A DNA stretch of 64,000 nucleotides. Source: Blasia pusilla. Lineage: Eukaryota > Marchantiophyta > Marchantiopsida > Blasiales. The notes beneath the pieces are model-generated. The model was not told the DNA's origin. It was given only the letters and a program-made list of their open reading frames with translations, and did no database searches. Position numbers and translations under genes: made by a program. Of this stretch, positions 50,301-60,827 are shown piece after piece (within the stretch, counting starts at the first letter, position 1; every line of letters starts with the position of its first letter). Location of the stretch: the NCBI GenBank assembly GCA_050084515.1, contig CM114272.1, forward strand, positions 22,940,001-23,004,000, read 5' to 3'.

Positions 50301-50578
50301 AACTCTAGAAGCTCTTTTCCTGGATGCCTTCCGTGTTTTCTGAGAAGGTGAGTGAAAACATTCGGCAAGGCCAATGTGCGAGACCCATTGCAAGCTACAC
50401 AAGGACATCTCATCCTTGCACTTCTAGAGTGTCCCACTAGGACTTGCTTACGATCCCAAAGTTTGGAATCACGAGCTCTGATCCGTTCTAGATGTTGTAA
50501 TGGTAACTTGCTTGTTCTAGGTTGGAAGCAGTGTGGAGGATTGACTATGGGTGCATGATTATGAACATTTTGCCCCAA
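47364..50578 (-). pseudogene. CACTA transposase (TNP2), N-terminal and central parts
   Basis: Minus-strand pieces follow TNP2 order. A zinc-finger-like N-terminus comes first (MRCPCVACNGSRTLALPNVF then HLLRKHG, about 50300-50450). Next come YNSIHACPNGHVLFRGEHAN with SSCPVCGQQRYRN (about 49610-49700), RFGLSTDGVNPFR with a probable catalytic Asp (about 49355-49395), LVDELKCLWYEGIWIHDV (about 49150) and LVLTLGDYPTHGM with the second Asp (about 49060). Then FGRICVKVFDPISFPKL and FPPAFFDVMIHLVIHVVEEL (DUF4218-like, 47990-48130) and RYRPEASMAMGYILHENLGY (about 47850). Stops and frameshifts interrupt several joins. Transcribed away from element 2's direction; the C-terminal part is at 37150-37607. 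CACTA terminal inverted repeats were not found. Confidence 0.88.
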
Positions 50579-51169
50579 CTAGAGAGGGCTAGGTGGGACA
50601 TCCATGAAACCCTAAAGATACCAAACTTCACTATCAACCATTAAAAAAAAATGTTTAGAAACTTATAGGGTGGTAACAAAAATGCGCGAGGTTGCTAATA
50701 TTCCCCACCTTTATACAATTGATCGGCCAACTTGGAATGTAGTCACTACATGTGGTCATATTTGAGCAACTTGGTATTAAGGCAAAATCAGTGAGACGGA
50801 ACCCACATTGAATACAAAAAAATATATCTTAGTACACGGTCTATGCACTACTTTCGTAAAAATCCAAATTGGTGGAATCACTTCTTCGTCATTTGTGGTT
50901 TGCCACTCATTTGTAAACTCCTCCATGTCTCCGGAGACTTGGTTGATCTGGTATGGTTGTTTCATTGGCTTGTTTCCAATCAAGTCATGTGGAGTACTTT
51001 CTACCAAGTGCCCCAATTCAATGGATTCTTTGACCCAATTGTAATGAAGCACATACAGACCTTAAGATGAGACCCATAAATGAATCAATGTCTTTCCATG
51101 ATGTCTACAGGCTTTGGAAAAGGATCGGCAAATCAAATGGGTGGTATTCCTATCCACCATGTCATCCAC

Positions 51170-52751
51170 ATGCCGTGATGGCTGTCGTGCCCCTCTCACA
51201 CGATCACTCTCAATCTCGCGAGTAATCCCTCAATCACTCAAACTAAACATGCGTTACTCAATCTACACTCTCTCACTTAGACGTGTGCTGTGCGGCAACC
51301 AGCGGCGTGGTGTGGCAAATCAAGTGATTTATTGTCTCATCGACAAACCATCCTCAACTTTGGACATCCCACACAGGTCTATGTCCCCTAAACCCATACA
51401 TCATCGATGCTCTCAACATCAGCATGAAACCCAATATCCCAAATAACTTCCCAATACCCGAAATTCCTCACACGTGCAGGGTAAGAGACTAGAATGGGTA
51501 ATCTGACAATAATGTCGATTTCGATCCTCGGCAACTTCAAATCTCGACCCCAACTTGGTTGTGAAGACAACTCCTCCAATCAGCAAGTTGTACTCCTCTC
51601 GTACTGATGCTGCTCAAACCTCCTCAATATGCGGTGCAGGTCCAACGGCACGGAACGACTACAACCGGCATGTCACTCGGGAATGGGGTGCGGCACTCGA
51701 CGGCATAGCCTCCTCAATCAGAAATTCACACGCTCTGCTACTTATTGAAGGAGCGGCTTCACGATCAAGATGGTGCGGTGTAGCCACGAGCGGCATGACG
51801 TGGCAATCGGCGGCGCATTACGGCATTAGACGTCACGGCATGGCACTCCATCGTCGTCGGGCGGCTACCAATCACAACATAGCAGCATGAAATGAAAACT
51901 CAAACACCATAACCCAAGGTCATCTGCCATCACTCGTTGATGATAAAATTTCGATGATGAAGGCGGCAAAAACAAAGTATATGGTGGCGGCGCAAGTCAG
52001 AGAATCAATGGTCCTCGTGGAAGACCCTCCACTCCGTAGTGGCGGCAATGGCAACAAAGGATTGACAACGGCCGAACGTGGCTTTGAGCAACGCTAGGTG
52101 GCGGCGGCGGCCAAGGGTGGATGGTGACGATGGATCGTTGATGATGATGGTGGACCGTTGATGGTGACTATGATGGGGACGGCCGCCGCCAGCGCGGCGG
52201 CTGGTTTAGGGTTTGAACAATTTAACCCTAAAAATTGCCTAGAAAAGGAAATTTTGCAAGATTAACTATAACTTTTTGCTCGCAACTCCAAATTTCACAT
52301 CGTCTATTGCATAGCATGCACAACTTTACGATCTATGATAAGGTCAAAAATATTTTGTATTGGACATTCCAGTAAAAACTAACAGATATTGTCGTAAAGC
52401 CCAACGCCTCTTTCTCCTACACAAAATTTGGCAGCGCTTCTGCACTGATTTCTCCCAACGAAAATGTAAACTTATGAAAACACAAATCAACAAGCTACAT
52501 GGTTCTCCCGAGAGCACCGGCATGGGAAAAATCTCCCCCATACTCAATTCCTATTAAAAATTGGGCAGTGCTTTCGCGCGCCACTTTTCCACACAAAAGA
52601 TCGGCAAAGGAAACATAAAAAATGAGCGGTTCCGACTCTAGTGAGCACTCCCATGAACCGCTGAATGGGGAATAAAATCCCCAATATGCAAAACCCGTGA
52701 GTGACTAGTGATCTCCCTCATGAAGCTCTCTCACTCATCTCATTCTCTCTT
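51170..52751 (-). repeat. Inverted copy of the gypsy leader
   Basis: Reverse-complement homology to 27415-29045 (leader of element 1), for example the reading DKPSSTLDIPHRSMSPKPIH on opposite strands at both places. It ends near the gag start. A separate minus-strand open frame at 50777-51052, beyond the homology, is unrecognised. Confidence 0.8.
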
Positions 52752-53076
52752 TGTAAATCAAGATCCAATCTCTCTCAACACCATGTGTGCACTCTCACAT
52801 CTCTCAGCTCTCAAATGTATGCACTCTCACATGTCTGTCTCAATGTCAAACCAAACCCACTCTCCTAATGAGAGGCTTGGGTTACACAAACAAGGCAAGC
52901 AAGACCATAGCCCCGCCGCCTCATGCCAAGAGGTTCAACAAAGAGAGAATGAGCTCTCAAGCTCTCTCTCTCCTTGAGGTATACCCCTCCCCTCTCCTCA
53001 ACATCCTGAGTTTTTCCTCCATTACTCGTGAAGGCACTCTACTAGATCTCATCGATCTATCCTAAAAGACGTGAGA
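52752..53076 (-). repeat. LTR of the inverted gypsy element
   Basis: On the minus strand it starts TCTCACGTCTTTTAGG and ends GATTTACA. It is homologous to 26904-27414, shorter by internal deletion. The GACTT duplication follows at 53077. Confidence 0.8.
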
Positions 53077-54165
53077 GACTTCTTGGGATGTTTTGCACGT
53101 ACGCCAGGAGATGGTAGCCAGAACATCAAGCGTGGTGCCAGGTAATGCACATGGAGATCCACTTTTGCACTTGGCTGTAGGGAAGCAATCAAGTTTTGGT
53201 GTCCAAGACAGGGTTGCACCATAGCAACCACCTACACCTGTGCCAAAGAGTCCTACCGTAGTCACAATGGAGACTTGGGAGCAAGATATGGGCCCTAAGT
53301 TGACAAGAGGAGAGCGGCCCCGGATACATAAGTTCATGAGGAGTTATAGGAGTTGTTTTATATTTAGTGTGCATGATTTGGGTACGATGAAGGGTCGAGG
53401 GATCCACATTGAGTTCTTGAGTGATACGCCAATCTTCCAACGATCCTACAAGTATAATGACATGGAGAGGGCTCGATTCAGAGTAGGAGCCAGGATTTGG
53501 TTGGAGTAGGACTAGTGGAGATGTCGCATGAAGAGTATGCATCTACCATTGTCATGCCCACCAAGAAGGATGTGGATGGAAACTAAACGGATGTGTGGAG
53601 ATTACCGATCTATCAATCGGCAGACGAAGTTTGATAGGTATGCCATGCCCACCCATAAGGAGATCTTTGATGCTATTGGGCATGCAAAGGTCTTTAGTTT
53701 GTTAGATCTTTGAGCTGCCTATTAGATTGGAGGATAGGAAGAAGACAAAATTTTGGGGCATCGATCCTCACGGGATGGATTTCTTGTACGAGTGGCGGTT
53801 CTTATCATTTGGGTTAAAGAACGTCGCGGCTGAGTTTTAGAGGGTCATGAATAGGATCTTGGCAGGTCTAGATTTTGCTAGGTGTTATATTGATGATATT
53901 GTAGTCTTTAGTGCCACGGTTGAGGAGCATGAGCAACATCTAGAGGAGGTGCTTCGACGATTGCAGTTGCATGGGCTGAAGCTACATCCATGCAAGTGCA
54001 AGTTTGTCTACAACCAGATTGAGTACTTGGGTCATACGATATACCGAGTAGGCCTTGGTGTGCAACAGACAAAGATAGAGGCTATTTCACGCATTCCACG
54101 CCCCACAGATATGAGTCGAGTTTTTGCATTCATGGGATTGGCGAACTTCTTTCGACCGTACGTCA
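53077..54165 (+). pseudogene. gypsy element 1, right part: reverse transcriptase
   Basis: Continues element 1 from 33095. The sequence gacttcttgggatg matches element 2 directly after the break point. It encodes METWEQDMGPKLTRGERPRI, then MCGDYRSINRQTKFDRYAMP, EIFDAIGHAKVFSLLDL, LAGLDFARCYIDDIVVFSAT and VQQTKIEAISRIPRPTD. The Y.DD is at about 53890. Several stops and a frameshift near 53715 are present. Homology ends near 54165 in FFRPYVKDF; RNase H, integrase and the 3' LTR are missing. Confidence 0.88.
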
Positions 54166-56730
54166 AGGATTTCAATTTATCAATATACAATTAATTCATC
54201 AATTATTTAAATTTCCCTTCAATTAAATGAAATCAAAGAGACTTTGAATAGAAATAAAAATGAGAAGGTGTTGAATGCGATATCACTATCAAAGGAATTT
54301 GAAAAATGAAACGACACTCTCCAATAGTAATAAAAATTCATTTTCTTGAAACTTGATTATTCTCAATTTTTTATGGACTTCGCTAATTTCAGTACGATCT
54401 CCCATATGTTTTCTTCTCCACGCCACCTTTCTCCCCCCACATCTCTTTTCGTTTCCTAGATAGCTCTTTCCCTGCAAAGGGACCATCAAGACCCGTTCCA
54501 TGTTCCCATCTTTCGAAGAGTAATATTTTTCCCGTCATCAGTCCCCTCGACTCCTCGAGCCCCCGAGGAGTAAAGCTGTGAGGGCGAAGGCGCTTCATTA
54601 CCAGTCGCTCCTTCCAATTTCGAATGATCGATATCTCGGAGCGTAGACCGCACGATCCTTGGCCTAAATGTTGATCGTTGTGTGGTACGCATGCACGCAT
54701 GCACAGAGGATCGTTCATTCCACACGGCACAGCAGCGGAGGCCGGACTCCGGGAGTCCGGGGGAGGCTCACAGAGTTGACGCGCGGCGCAGCTTTAAAGC
54801 TCCAAGCTTCCAGTGTTCCATGAATACGATTAGGAGGACAATATTGCCAAAGCCCGGAGCATTAATTGCTCCGGGCTTAGGGGCTCCCACTAATTCGGAA
54901 CCCCCAAGCGCCCTAACCTACCCGTTATCTCCTAACCCACCCGCAAGTCCCTAACTAATTTCTAACCCTAGGATTACCCCGATGTGCCTTCTCCGCCCCC
55001 AGTTAGTCGACCTTTCCCCGGCATACTGTCTCTACCAAACCGCCATGGATATCCGTCATAGACATCCCCATGGCATGGTAATGTTCATGAAACTTAGATC
55101 GGGACCATACCATGTACATGATCCCCACTGTAACCCATGAGGCCCCATGAGAAACATCGCCCCCAAAATGACGCTGCTCTCAAGAATGAAGCGGGAACTT
55201 ATGAGCTTTGTGTACCATGTCCAACCAATGGAAATGTATGTTGTAGATCCGTGTAAGCAACCAATGATGACTCACGGATGGAAGTTCAGTACAATGCGAC
55301 GGCTTTCCAAAGTATGTCCGTGGAATGGCCTTTGACATCGTCAAATGACCTCCTTCCTTCCGGAACCCTAATCCCATTTGGGTACTTTTTTTTTGGGACA
55401 ACTTGTGGAATGGTTTTCCGGCGAAGGAAGGAATGGCTTCCTTCACACATTGCACCTTCTTTCGTTGATTGCCTTCGTTCTCTGCAACGTTACGACTAGG
55501 GTTCATTGTTTCGCGCATTACTTAGTTGACACTGACTACACATCGAGGGAGGCTGGAGTATTGGGCTCCAAGAATTGTTGCGTTTGCTGTCAAATCTCGC
55601 TCGGTATCTTGTTTGCAAAGGTGAGTCAAGTTGCTTGGACTATTTTTTCTTCAAATGCCTTCTGTCACACATTGCGGTGATGCACTCTAGAAAGTGCCGT
55701 CCGATATTGTAGGTCATTGCTCAACCTCTTTGAAGGACTTTTCGACGCTGCGAAGAAAGGACCCGATTTTGCAAAGGCGATGGGTATGAAATGCGCAAAT
55801 GCCGGGTAAGTATGTTCATTCCTTCACCGATTTTGGAACTTAGAGAGGCTTGCAAAATTTTAGAGGGAATTGTGTAGGGCGGTAATGCGTAAACCCTCCT
55901 GTTTGGAGAAGAGATATTGATCCCAAACTTACGACTCCCAGGAGGAGTAGCCTCCGAATAAGCAGCAACTCGCAGCGTGGAGATTTTGGTGTGATGAGAA
56001 TGAAGATCCCGACAGCAAAGCGATCATAATTTGGCTGCATCATTTGCACATTATCGTTGGAGCGATTCTCAAATCGCAAAACAGAGTAACAAGGAGCCCC
56101 GTCTCCTGAAAGCCGTGGAGATTTGTGATAAGGAAATCTCGGAAAAGTCGAGATTGATTGAGGTGGCTCCATTCAGCCGATGCTTGTGATTTGTTGTTTG
56201 TCGTTTATAGCTATGAGAACTGCTGTGAGGCCGTGCGTTTAGGATGTGCTCATTGAATTCACAATTGACTATTGACATCCACGGTCTGTGGATTAAATCA
56301 CTCTAAGATTGTAGTGAATCATTTTATCATGAATGAAACTGTCAAGCACACACATAGGAGGAGGATGTGCAAAGCCTTTTAGCCTGCCTTGGATTATCTG
56401 ATCACATACATTTGTAATTTACTTTCATTCTCGTTGTCGCACTCTTGGAAATAGAAAGAAAACACTTTCAATAGTTGAATCAGTGGTCCACGCCCTTAGA
56501 ACGAGTAAGAGGTAGCCCGCAATTTCTTTCAAAACTCTGGGAAGGGGAAGGGGATTGGGACCATTCTCCTTGGCCACCAAGTCTTGGAATTCATCTTCCT
56601 CGCTCATTTTCCAAGTGTTACAAAGTATGCTCCAACTGCCTTGGTGCTACAGTGTTATTTCGTCGGGCTACTGTGAGTATGTGTTATACAGTCTGCCTTC
56701 TCAAAGCCTGAGTAACATTGACAGTAGGAT
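54166..56730. other. Intergenic; no gene recognised
   Basis: Open frames at 55147-55680 and 55840-56278 lack recognisable domains and overlap on both strands. Words of the GGAATGG / CCATTCC type begin to appear at about 55320-55440. The interval may hold promoter sequence for whatever the fragments at 57 kb were. Confidence 0.4.
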
Positions 56731-56737
56731 AACCATG

Positions 56738-56868
56738 GAAAACCATTCCATATCAAAGGAAAGCCATTCCATGTCAATGCAAAGCCATTCCATATGTCAG
56801 TGAAGCCATTCCACTCGTAATGGACAGGGGTAGCATACTTTTGAAAGCAGGAATGCAGAATGCTTTGA
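56738..56868. repeat. CCATTCCA-cored repeat array, copy 1
   Basis: Four units of about 18-20 bp with the core (A)(A/G)CCATTCCA, then a shared tail (taatgga.aggggtag ... gaaagcaggaatgcagaatg). The same array with the same tail recurs at 60487-60695, so the whole is a dispersed repeat, not chance. Confidence 0.8.
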
Positions 56869-57180
56869 ATAGATATTTTAGCTGTGACCTCTGAACACTT
56901 GATTGTGATTATGCTTTTATACCACTCGTGTACTTGCAGACTCCAGGGGGTAGTTTGGATCAGAGGCTGAAGGATCGCTGAGAATACAGACTCGAGGGAA
57001 GCAAGGGCAGTTGGGAACTGGTATGTTCCATCTATTTCTTTCTCCTTCATAGCATGGATTGGTTATCAGGCCTTATGTTTGAGTACTACTCTATTGTTGA
57101 AGTGCTTATGGAAGAACTTGTGTGGTGTCAGTTTTGCAGTCATTGGTCTCGGTATATCTTCCGTCAGAGTTCAATCGTGG

Positions 57181-57345
57181 CAGCCACCAGTATGAATCGA
57201 GTTGTGTGGGGTGTTGCTCTTGGGGAGAACACATATTGGAGATACATAGAGGATGGGGAAAAGTGGATGTGCATGCTTTGTAATCGCATCCTAAAGGCCA
57301 AAAATAAACCAAGTGCAATCAGCACTTGATTAAAAACCACCCTGA
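57181..57345 (+). pseudogene. BED-type zinc-finger fragment
   Basis: Reads TYWRYIEDGEKWMCMLCNRI, with the aromatic and C..C part of a BED finger. The matching H....H (HLIKNHPDL) follows about 15 residues later but in the +1 frame, so one base has been lost or gained near 57315. BED fingers mark hAT and related transposases and some host genes derived from them. The frame then runs into a long GA repeat. Confidence 0.55.
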
Positions 57346-57435
57346 CTTGGACGAGTCATTGCTAGTCCCACTAGAAAATCCAGGTAAGTGCGCCAACGAC
57401 CCAGTGATGGATCGTAAGAGAGAAGTGATAGATGC

Positions 57436-57563
<128 letters not shown>

Positions 57564-57831
57564 CCTTAGGAAATCCGGGGATATTCATAGGAGGGAGGCT
57601 AAAATCAAGAGGGAGAAACTGTACAAGTTGCAACAATTCCACTCGGAGAGATGGTTGTCTATGGAGCGGAGTCCTCATATCCCGATACTAGGGAAGAAGC
57701 CATCACTGGTGGCTTTGATGGAGTGTAATTTGGTGAATTCCTTGCATATTCGGGATTGGGATGGCCTCTTAGACAGGAAATAATACCGTGAGTGTTTGGT
57801 GAGAGTTCATGATTGCTAAAATAGTAACTCC

Positions 57832-58314
57832 ATGATGGAGCATGTAGTATATGGTTGCTTGGCAGCCATAGATAGAGCAAGTCTACAAGGTTCTAAGGAC
57901 TTGACAGGGAGGGGTAAGGGTTACTTCACACATCTGGAGATGGTTAAGAAGTTGTGGGGAGTAGTTCAAAAAGGCGACGTTGTGTCTCTACAGGAGCTAC
58001 CTGCCGAGTTTCTTGTCGAAAGAGAGGCACAAGTCAAGCAGAGTGTTGTGTGGATAACACGCAAGAAACAAAATCTAATGGGTTGGCTTGAGCGAGATCA
58101 AGCCAAGTACTCTGAGTTTATGGCCAAGAAACAATATGAGGAATGGTTGGCCACGAGAGATTCCAAAAGAGCAAAAGATTTTTGTGAGAAGAGAGCAAGT
58201 GCATATGTTTCAAGTGAAAGGAAACATGACAAAGACACCTGGTGTAAGAAGGGAAAACATGGCTTGAAAGTGAGAGCTACTTTGGTTTATGTGATTGTTG
58301 TGTGCCGTGGATGA
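57832..58314 (+). CDS. Hypothetical protein, charged, possibly 3' part of the BED-finger fragment
   Basis: A 160-codon frame from ATG 57832. It encodes a Lys/Glu-rich, probably helical protein (QSVVWITRKKQNLMGWLERD, KKQYEEWLATRDSKRAKDFC). I recognise no family. It follows the BED fragment and GA repeat on the same strand, and coding-like sequence in another frame links them (57560-57780), so it may be the tail of one broken gene. It ends just before the LTR fragment at 58348. Confidence 0.4.
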   Translation: MMEHVVYGCLAAIDRASLQGSKDLTGRGKGYFTHLEMVKKLWGVVQKGDVVSLQELPAEFLVEREAQVKQSVVWITRKKQNLMGWLERDQAKYSEFMAKKQYEEWLATRDSKRAKDFCEKRASAYVSSERKHDKDTWCKKGKHGLKVRATLVYVIVVCRG

Positions 58315-58347
58315 AAAATTTACATTTTTGCCCATCTTGGATTCGTG

Positions 58348-58732
58348 TGTCACGACTGTTAGGATAGATCGGTGGGATCTAGCAAAGCATCTGCACGAGT
58401 AGTGGAGGACAGGCCCAAGAGGTTGAGGATGACCTGTTGAGGCCCCGGGAAACCTGAGAGAGCAAGTTTCTCCTTCGTTTCGGATCATTTGGAGCCATAT
58501 AGAGAAACTTACTATTTCGGGTAAGTTTCCATATTGGGGATAGTTGACTTTCCACTTTGGGAAGTGGCCCTTGACCCGCTACAGCAGGTCAAGAGCCAAG
58601 GAGGTGACCTGCGAGCATAGATTATCGTTGAGAGGGCTTGGGACAGGGAAGGGGGTATACCTCCAAGAGAGAATTTGAGAGCTCATTCTCTCTTTGTTGA
58701 ACCTCTTGGCATAAGGCGGCGGAGCTATGGTC
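58348..58732 (+). repeat. Solo or truncated LTR of the element-1 gypsy family
   Basis: Starts TGTCACGACTGTTAGGATAG and follows 26904-27270 closely (shared words tttggagccatat, cattctctctttgttgaacc), ending near 58732 short of the LTR 3' end. No internal gypsy sequence follows. It is a truncated LTR rather than a complete solo LTR. Confidence 0.8.
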
Positions 58733-58781
58733 TTACATAAGTGTGGGAATCAAATAGCAGTGATTTCCAACCCTTGCCACC

Positions 58782-58811
58782 CCGGCGTCGTCGCTTAGGC
58801 GACGACGCCGG
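58782..58811. repeat. Perfect 13-bp-stem GC-rich hairpin
   Basis: ccggcgtcgtcgc, loop ttag, gcgacgacgccgg. Every base of the stem pairs. It lies between the LTR fragment and the next ORF in DNA of ordinary composition. It looks like a terminator-type or foldback structure, but plant Pol II genes do not use such terminators; it may be the tip of a foldback element. Confidence 0.85.
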
Positions 58812-58902
58812 TAAGGCTGTTAACAATAAAGAGGCGGGTAAGGCTTCTAATTGCAAAGTACCAGAGCATTCAACGGGCCAAAGGAAGGCCTAGATACGGA
58901 AA

Positions 58903-59283
58903 TTGAAGGGGAAGAATGTTACAACAGCAGCCGAGTCCCCCTGTACACGATCGAAAAGTAAGCTGCAAGACAGCAGGAGTTCCATGCAAGTGGATGCCAT
59001 TCCATCAACAAGAGAGATAGGTGTTGATGAAGCTATTCCACCAGGTGGGGAGGCTCCAAGGGTGGATCCCACTCCACCCCCGAGAGAGAGTCAATTGGTG
59101 GAACCCATTCCACCAGGTGGGGAGGCTCCAAGGGTGGATCCCACTCCACCCCCGAGAGAGAATCAGTTGGTGGAACCCATTCCACCAGGTGGGGATTCTA
59201 TCAATGCGGATGCCACTCCACCTCCGGGACTTCAGCCTAATGCGGAACTCATTCCACCAGAGGGAGGAGCCGAAAGTGTGTAA
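58903..59283 (+). CDS. Hypothetical Pro-rich repeat protein
   Basis: A 126-codon frame with a 24-residue repeat (EPIPPGGEAPRVDPTPPPRE and variants) encoded by a 72-bp tandem DNA repeat (about 59029-59250). The DNA repeat contains CCATTCCACC, so it shares the core of the dispersed arrays nearby. The basic N-terminus (MKGKNVTTAAESPCTRSKSK) resembles a linker. No family recognised; it may be an exon of the following frame (59434). Confidence 0.35.
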   Translation: MKGKNVTTAAESPCTRSKSKLQDSRSSMQVDAIPSTREIGVDEAIPPGGEAPRVDPTPPPRESQLVEPIPPGGEAPRVDPTPPPRENQLVEPIPPGGDSINADATPPPGLQPNAELIPPEGGAESV

Positions 59284-59433
59284 GTAGAGTGTAGAGGTGA
59301 AACGCCTCTGGAACCCATTCCACACACTCCATGTGGTGAGAATGGGGCAGCCATCCATCATGAAGGGGTTATAGACGATCCACATTTGGTCTAGACAACC
59401 GGCTCTGCATTTTGCACCCCTATTCATGAAGAC

Positions 59434-59817
59434 GTGCAGATTCTTTTTGCAAATCCGGTGGCATTGGAGGATCATGAAGATGCTCATGATGACACCCTTC
59501 TGAAGAAAAAACCATCCTCTAGAGAATTGAGAGCTTTGAAGAAAAATTTGGGCAAGACATTGGAGAATGATATCATTGACAACATTAATAGTGAGGTACC
59601 TAAATTTGGCACTCACTCACAAGTGACCAAGGCCAAGAACGTGAAGTCCACACGAACAGGTTTGACACCTACTGTCGAGGAGTGCAGGGAATTAGGAAAG
59701 TCAAAGTTTGAAGTCCTCCAACATATGATGGCAACCCCCCCAACCAGGATGGCTAAACGGAAGAACAAGTACGGCCAGCTCAACCGAGGAGTGGAAAAGA
59801 AAAATAAAAAGGTATGA
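59434..59817 (+). CDS. Hypothetical basic protein fragment
   Basis: 127 codons, Lys-rich, with SSRELRALKKNLGKTLENDI and VEECRELGKSKFEVLQHMMA and a basic end (RMAKRKNKYGQLNRGVEKKN). No family recognised. It is on the strand of, and about 1 kb before, the first MULE exon; the two might belong to the same element. A TAG at about 59391 separates it from the Pro-rich frame. Confidence 0.35.
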   Translation: MQILFANPVALEDHEDAHDDTLLKKKPSSRELRALKKNLGKTLENDIIDNINSEVPKFGTHSQVTKAKNVKSTRTGLTPTVEECRELGKSKFEVLQHMMATPPTRMAKRKNKYGQLNRGVEKKNKKV

Positions 59818-60486
59818 ATGTATGTATGAGTATGCACTCTCTATGTGATTTTGTGATTATGGCAAGAGTCCTTGTTCTCTACCTCCAATTTTGCTCTCTT
59901 ATTTTACTTTCATAATAGCTTAGCATGGATAGTAATGATATTCCTGTCTCTGATTTTTTTTCTGGTTTTGTCATTGCATATAGCGTAGATGGAGATATTC
60001 CCATTTTGGATATGGGAAGCTAGATTCTAGAGTCGTTGCCCTGTGGTTTTTTAGATACTTCTCTCACGGTAGAAGTATACGCTCGTTAGTTTTTGTCATT
60101 AGCGTTGTAGTTTTTGTACTTTTCGGACCTTAACTGAAAGTAATTTTGTACATAGGCTCTTAAAGAATCTACTACAGGTATACAGTTGGTTCATCACTTA
60201 TACTTAAGTGACAGACCCCCTAGTAGTAGAGTTAGAAGAGGTTTACACAAGTGGGACATGCTACCACTAGGAATGCCACCACCTTGTACAGAAAGTATTT
60301 GATTCTGAATTCAAAGTGGTGGGAGTTCACAAAATTCCATGATTCTTTTTCTTACACTGCATACGATTTGGGCAGCAAGTTCCTGAGGTTCGAGAGCAAT
60401 GTAGCACGCAGATTGGAGGGCAATCCAAATGAGTAAAGTTATTCTAAGAAATTCTTGTACCTTCCCATGCTTAGGAGGAAATCATC

Positions 60487-60695
60487 AGCAAAGCATTCCA
60501 TGTATCTGAGAAACCATTCCAGTTCTCAGAGAAGCCATTCCACAAAACAGAGAAGCCATTCCATGTGAAGGGAAAGCCATTCCATGTCGAAGAAAATCCA
60601 TTCCATGTCAATGCAAAGCCATTCCGTAGTCAGTGAAGACATTCCATTGGTAATGGATAGGGGTAGGATCTTATTGAAAGCAGGAATGCAGAATG
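60487..60695. repeat. CCATTCCA-cored repeat array, copy 2
   Basis: About nine units of roughly 18 bp with the core CCATTCCA (variants gcattccat, tccattccat, acattccat), ending in the same unique tail as 56738-56868. Single copies of the core also occur at about 62388 and 62531 in the introns of the MULE pseudogene. Confidence 0.85.
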
Positions 60696-60827
60696 GGAAC
60701 CTAATGCAGACTTCTTCATTCACCTAAAAACCCAATACATGCCATTTGTTAAACCATGTCCAACCATATTAGTAAATGTTTGAATAACACTTTTGACACC
60801 TGTTCTTTCTGTCTTATTAACATACAG

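Larger units (their letters stand above)
33096..53076 (-). mobile_element. Inverted gypsy relative inserted in element 1, gutted by a CACTA insertion
   Basis: The 5-bp GACTT flanking repeat defines the ends. On the minus strand it begins at 53076 with an LTR (to 52752) starting TCTCACG, probably a mutated TGTCACG. A leader follows to about 51170, homologous to the leader of element 1 (27415-29047) in inverse orientation. The other end (33096-33240) carries the end of an LTR and then the terminal X-type sequence ending GCATGCGCACGAC, as in element 2. Everything between about 33300 and 51100 is foreign: a CACTA element holding gypsy element 2. Gag, pol and methyltransferase of this copy are absent. 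Confidence 0.75.

Noticed and set aside
58782-58811. Helitron 3' end
   Set aside because: The hairpin fits, but no CTRR follows it within the usual distance and no helicase or Rep gene is present.
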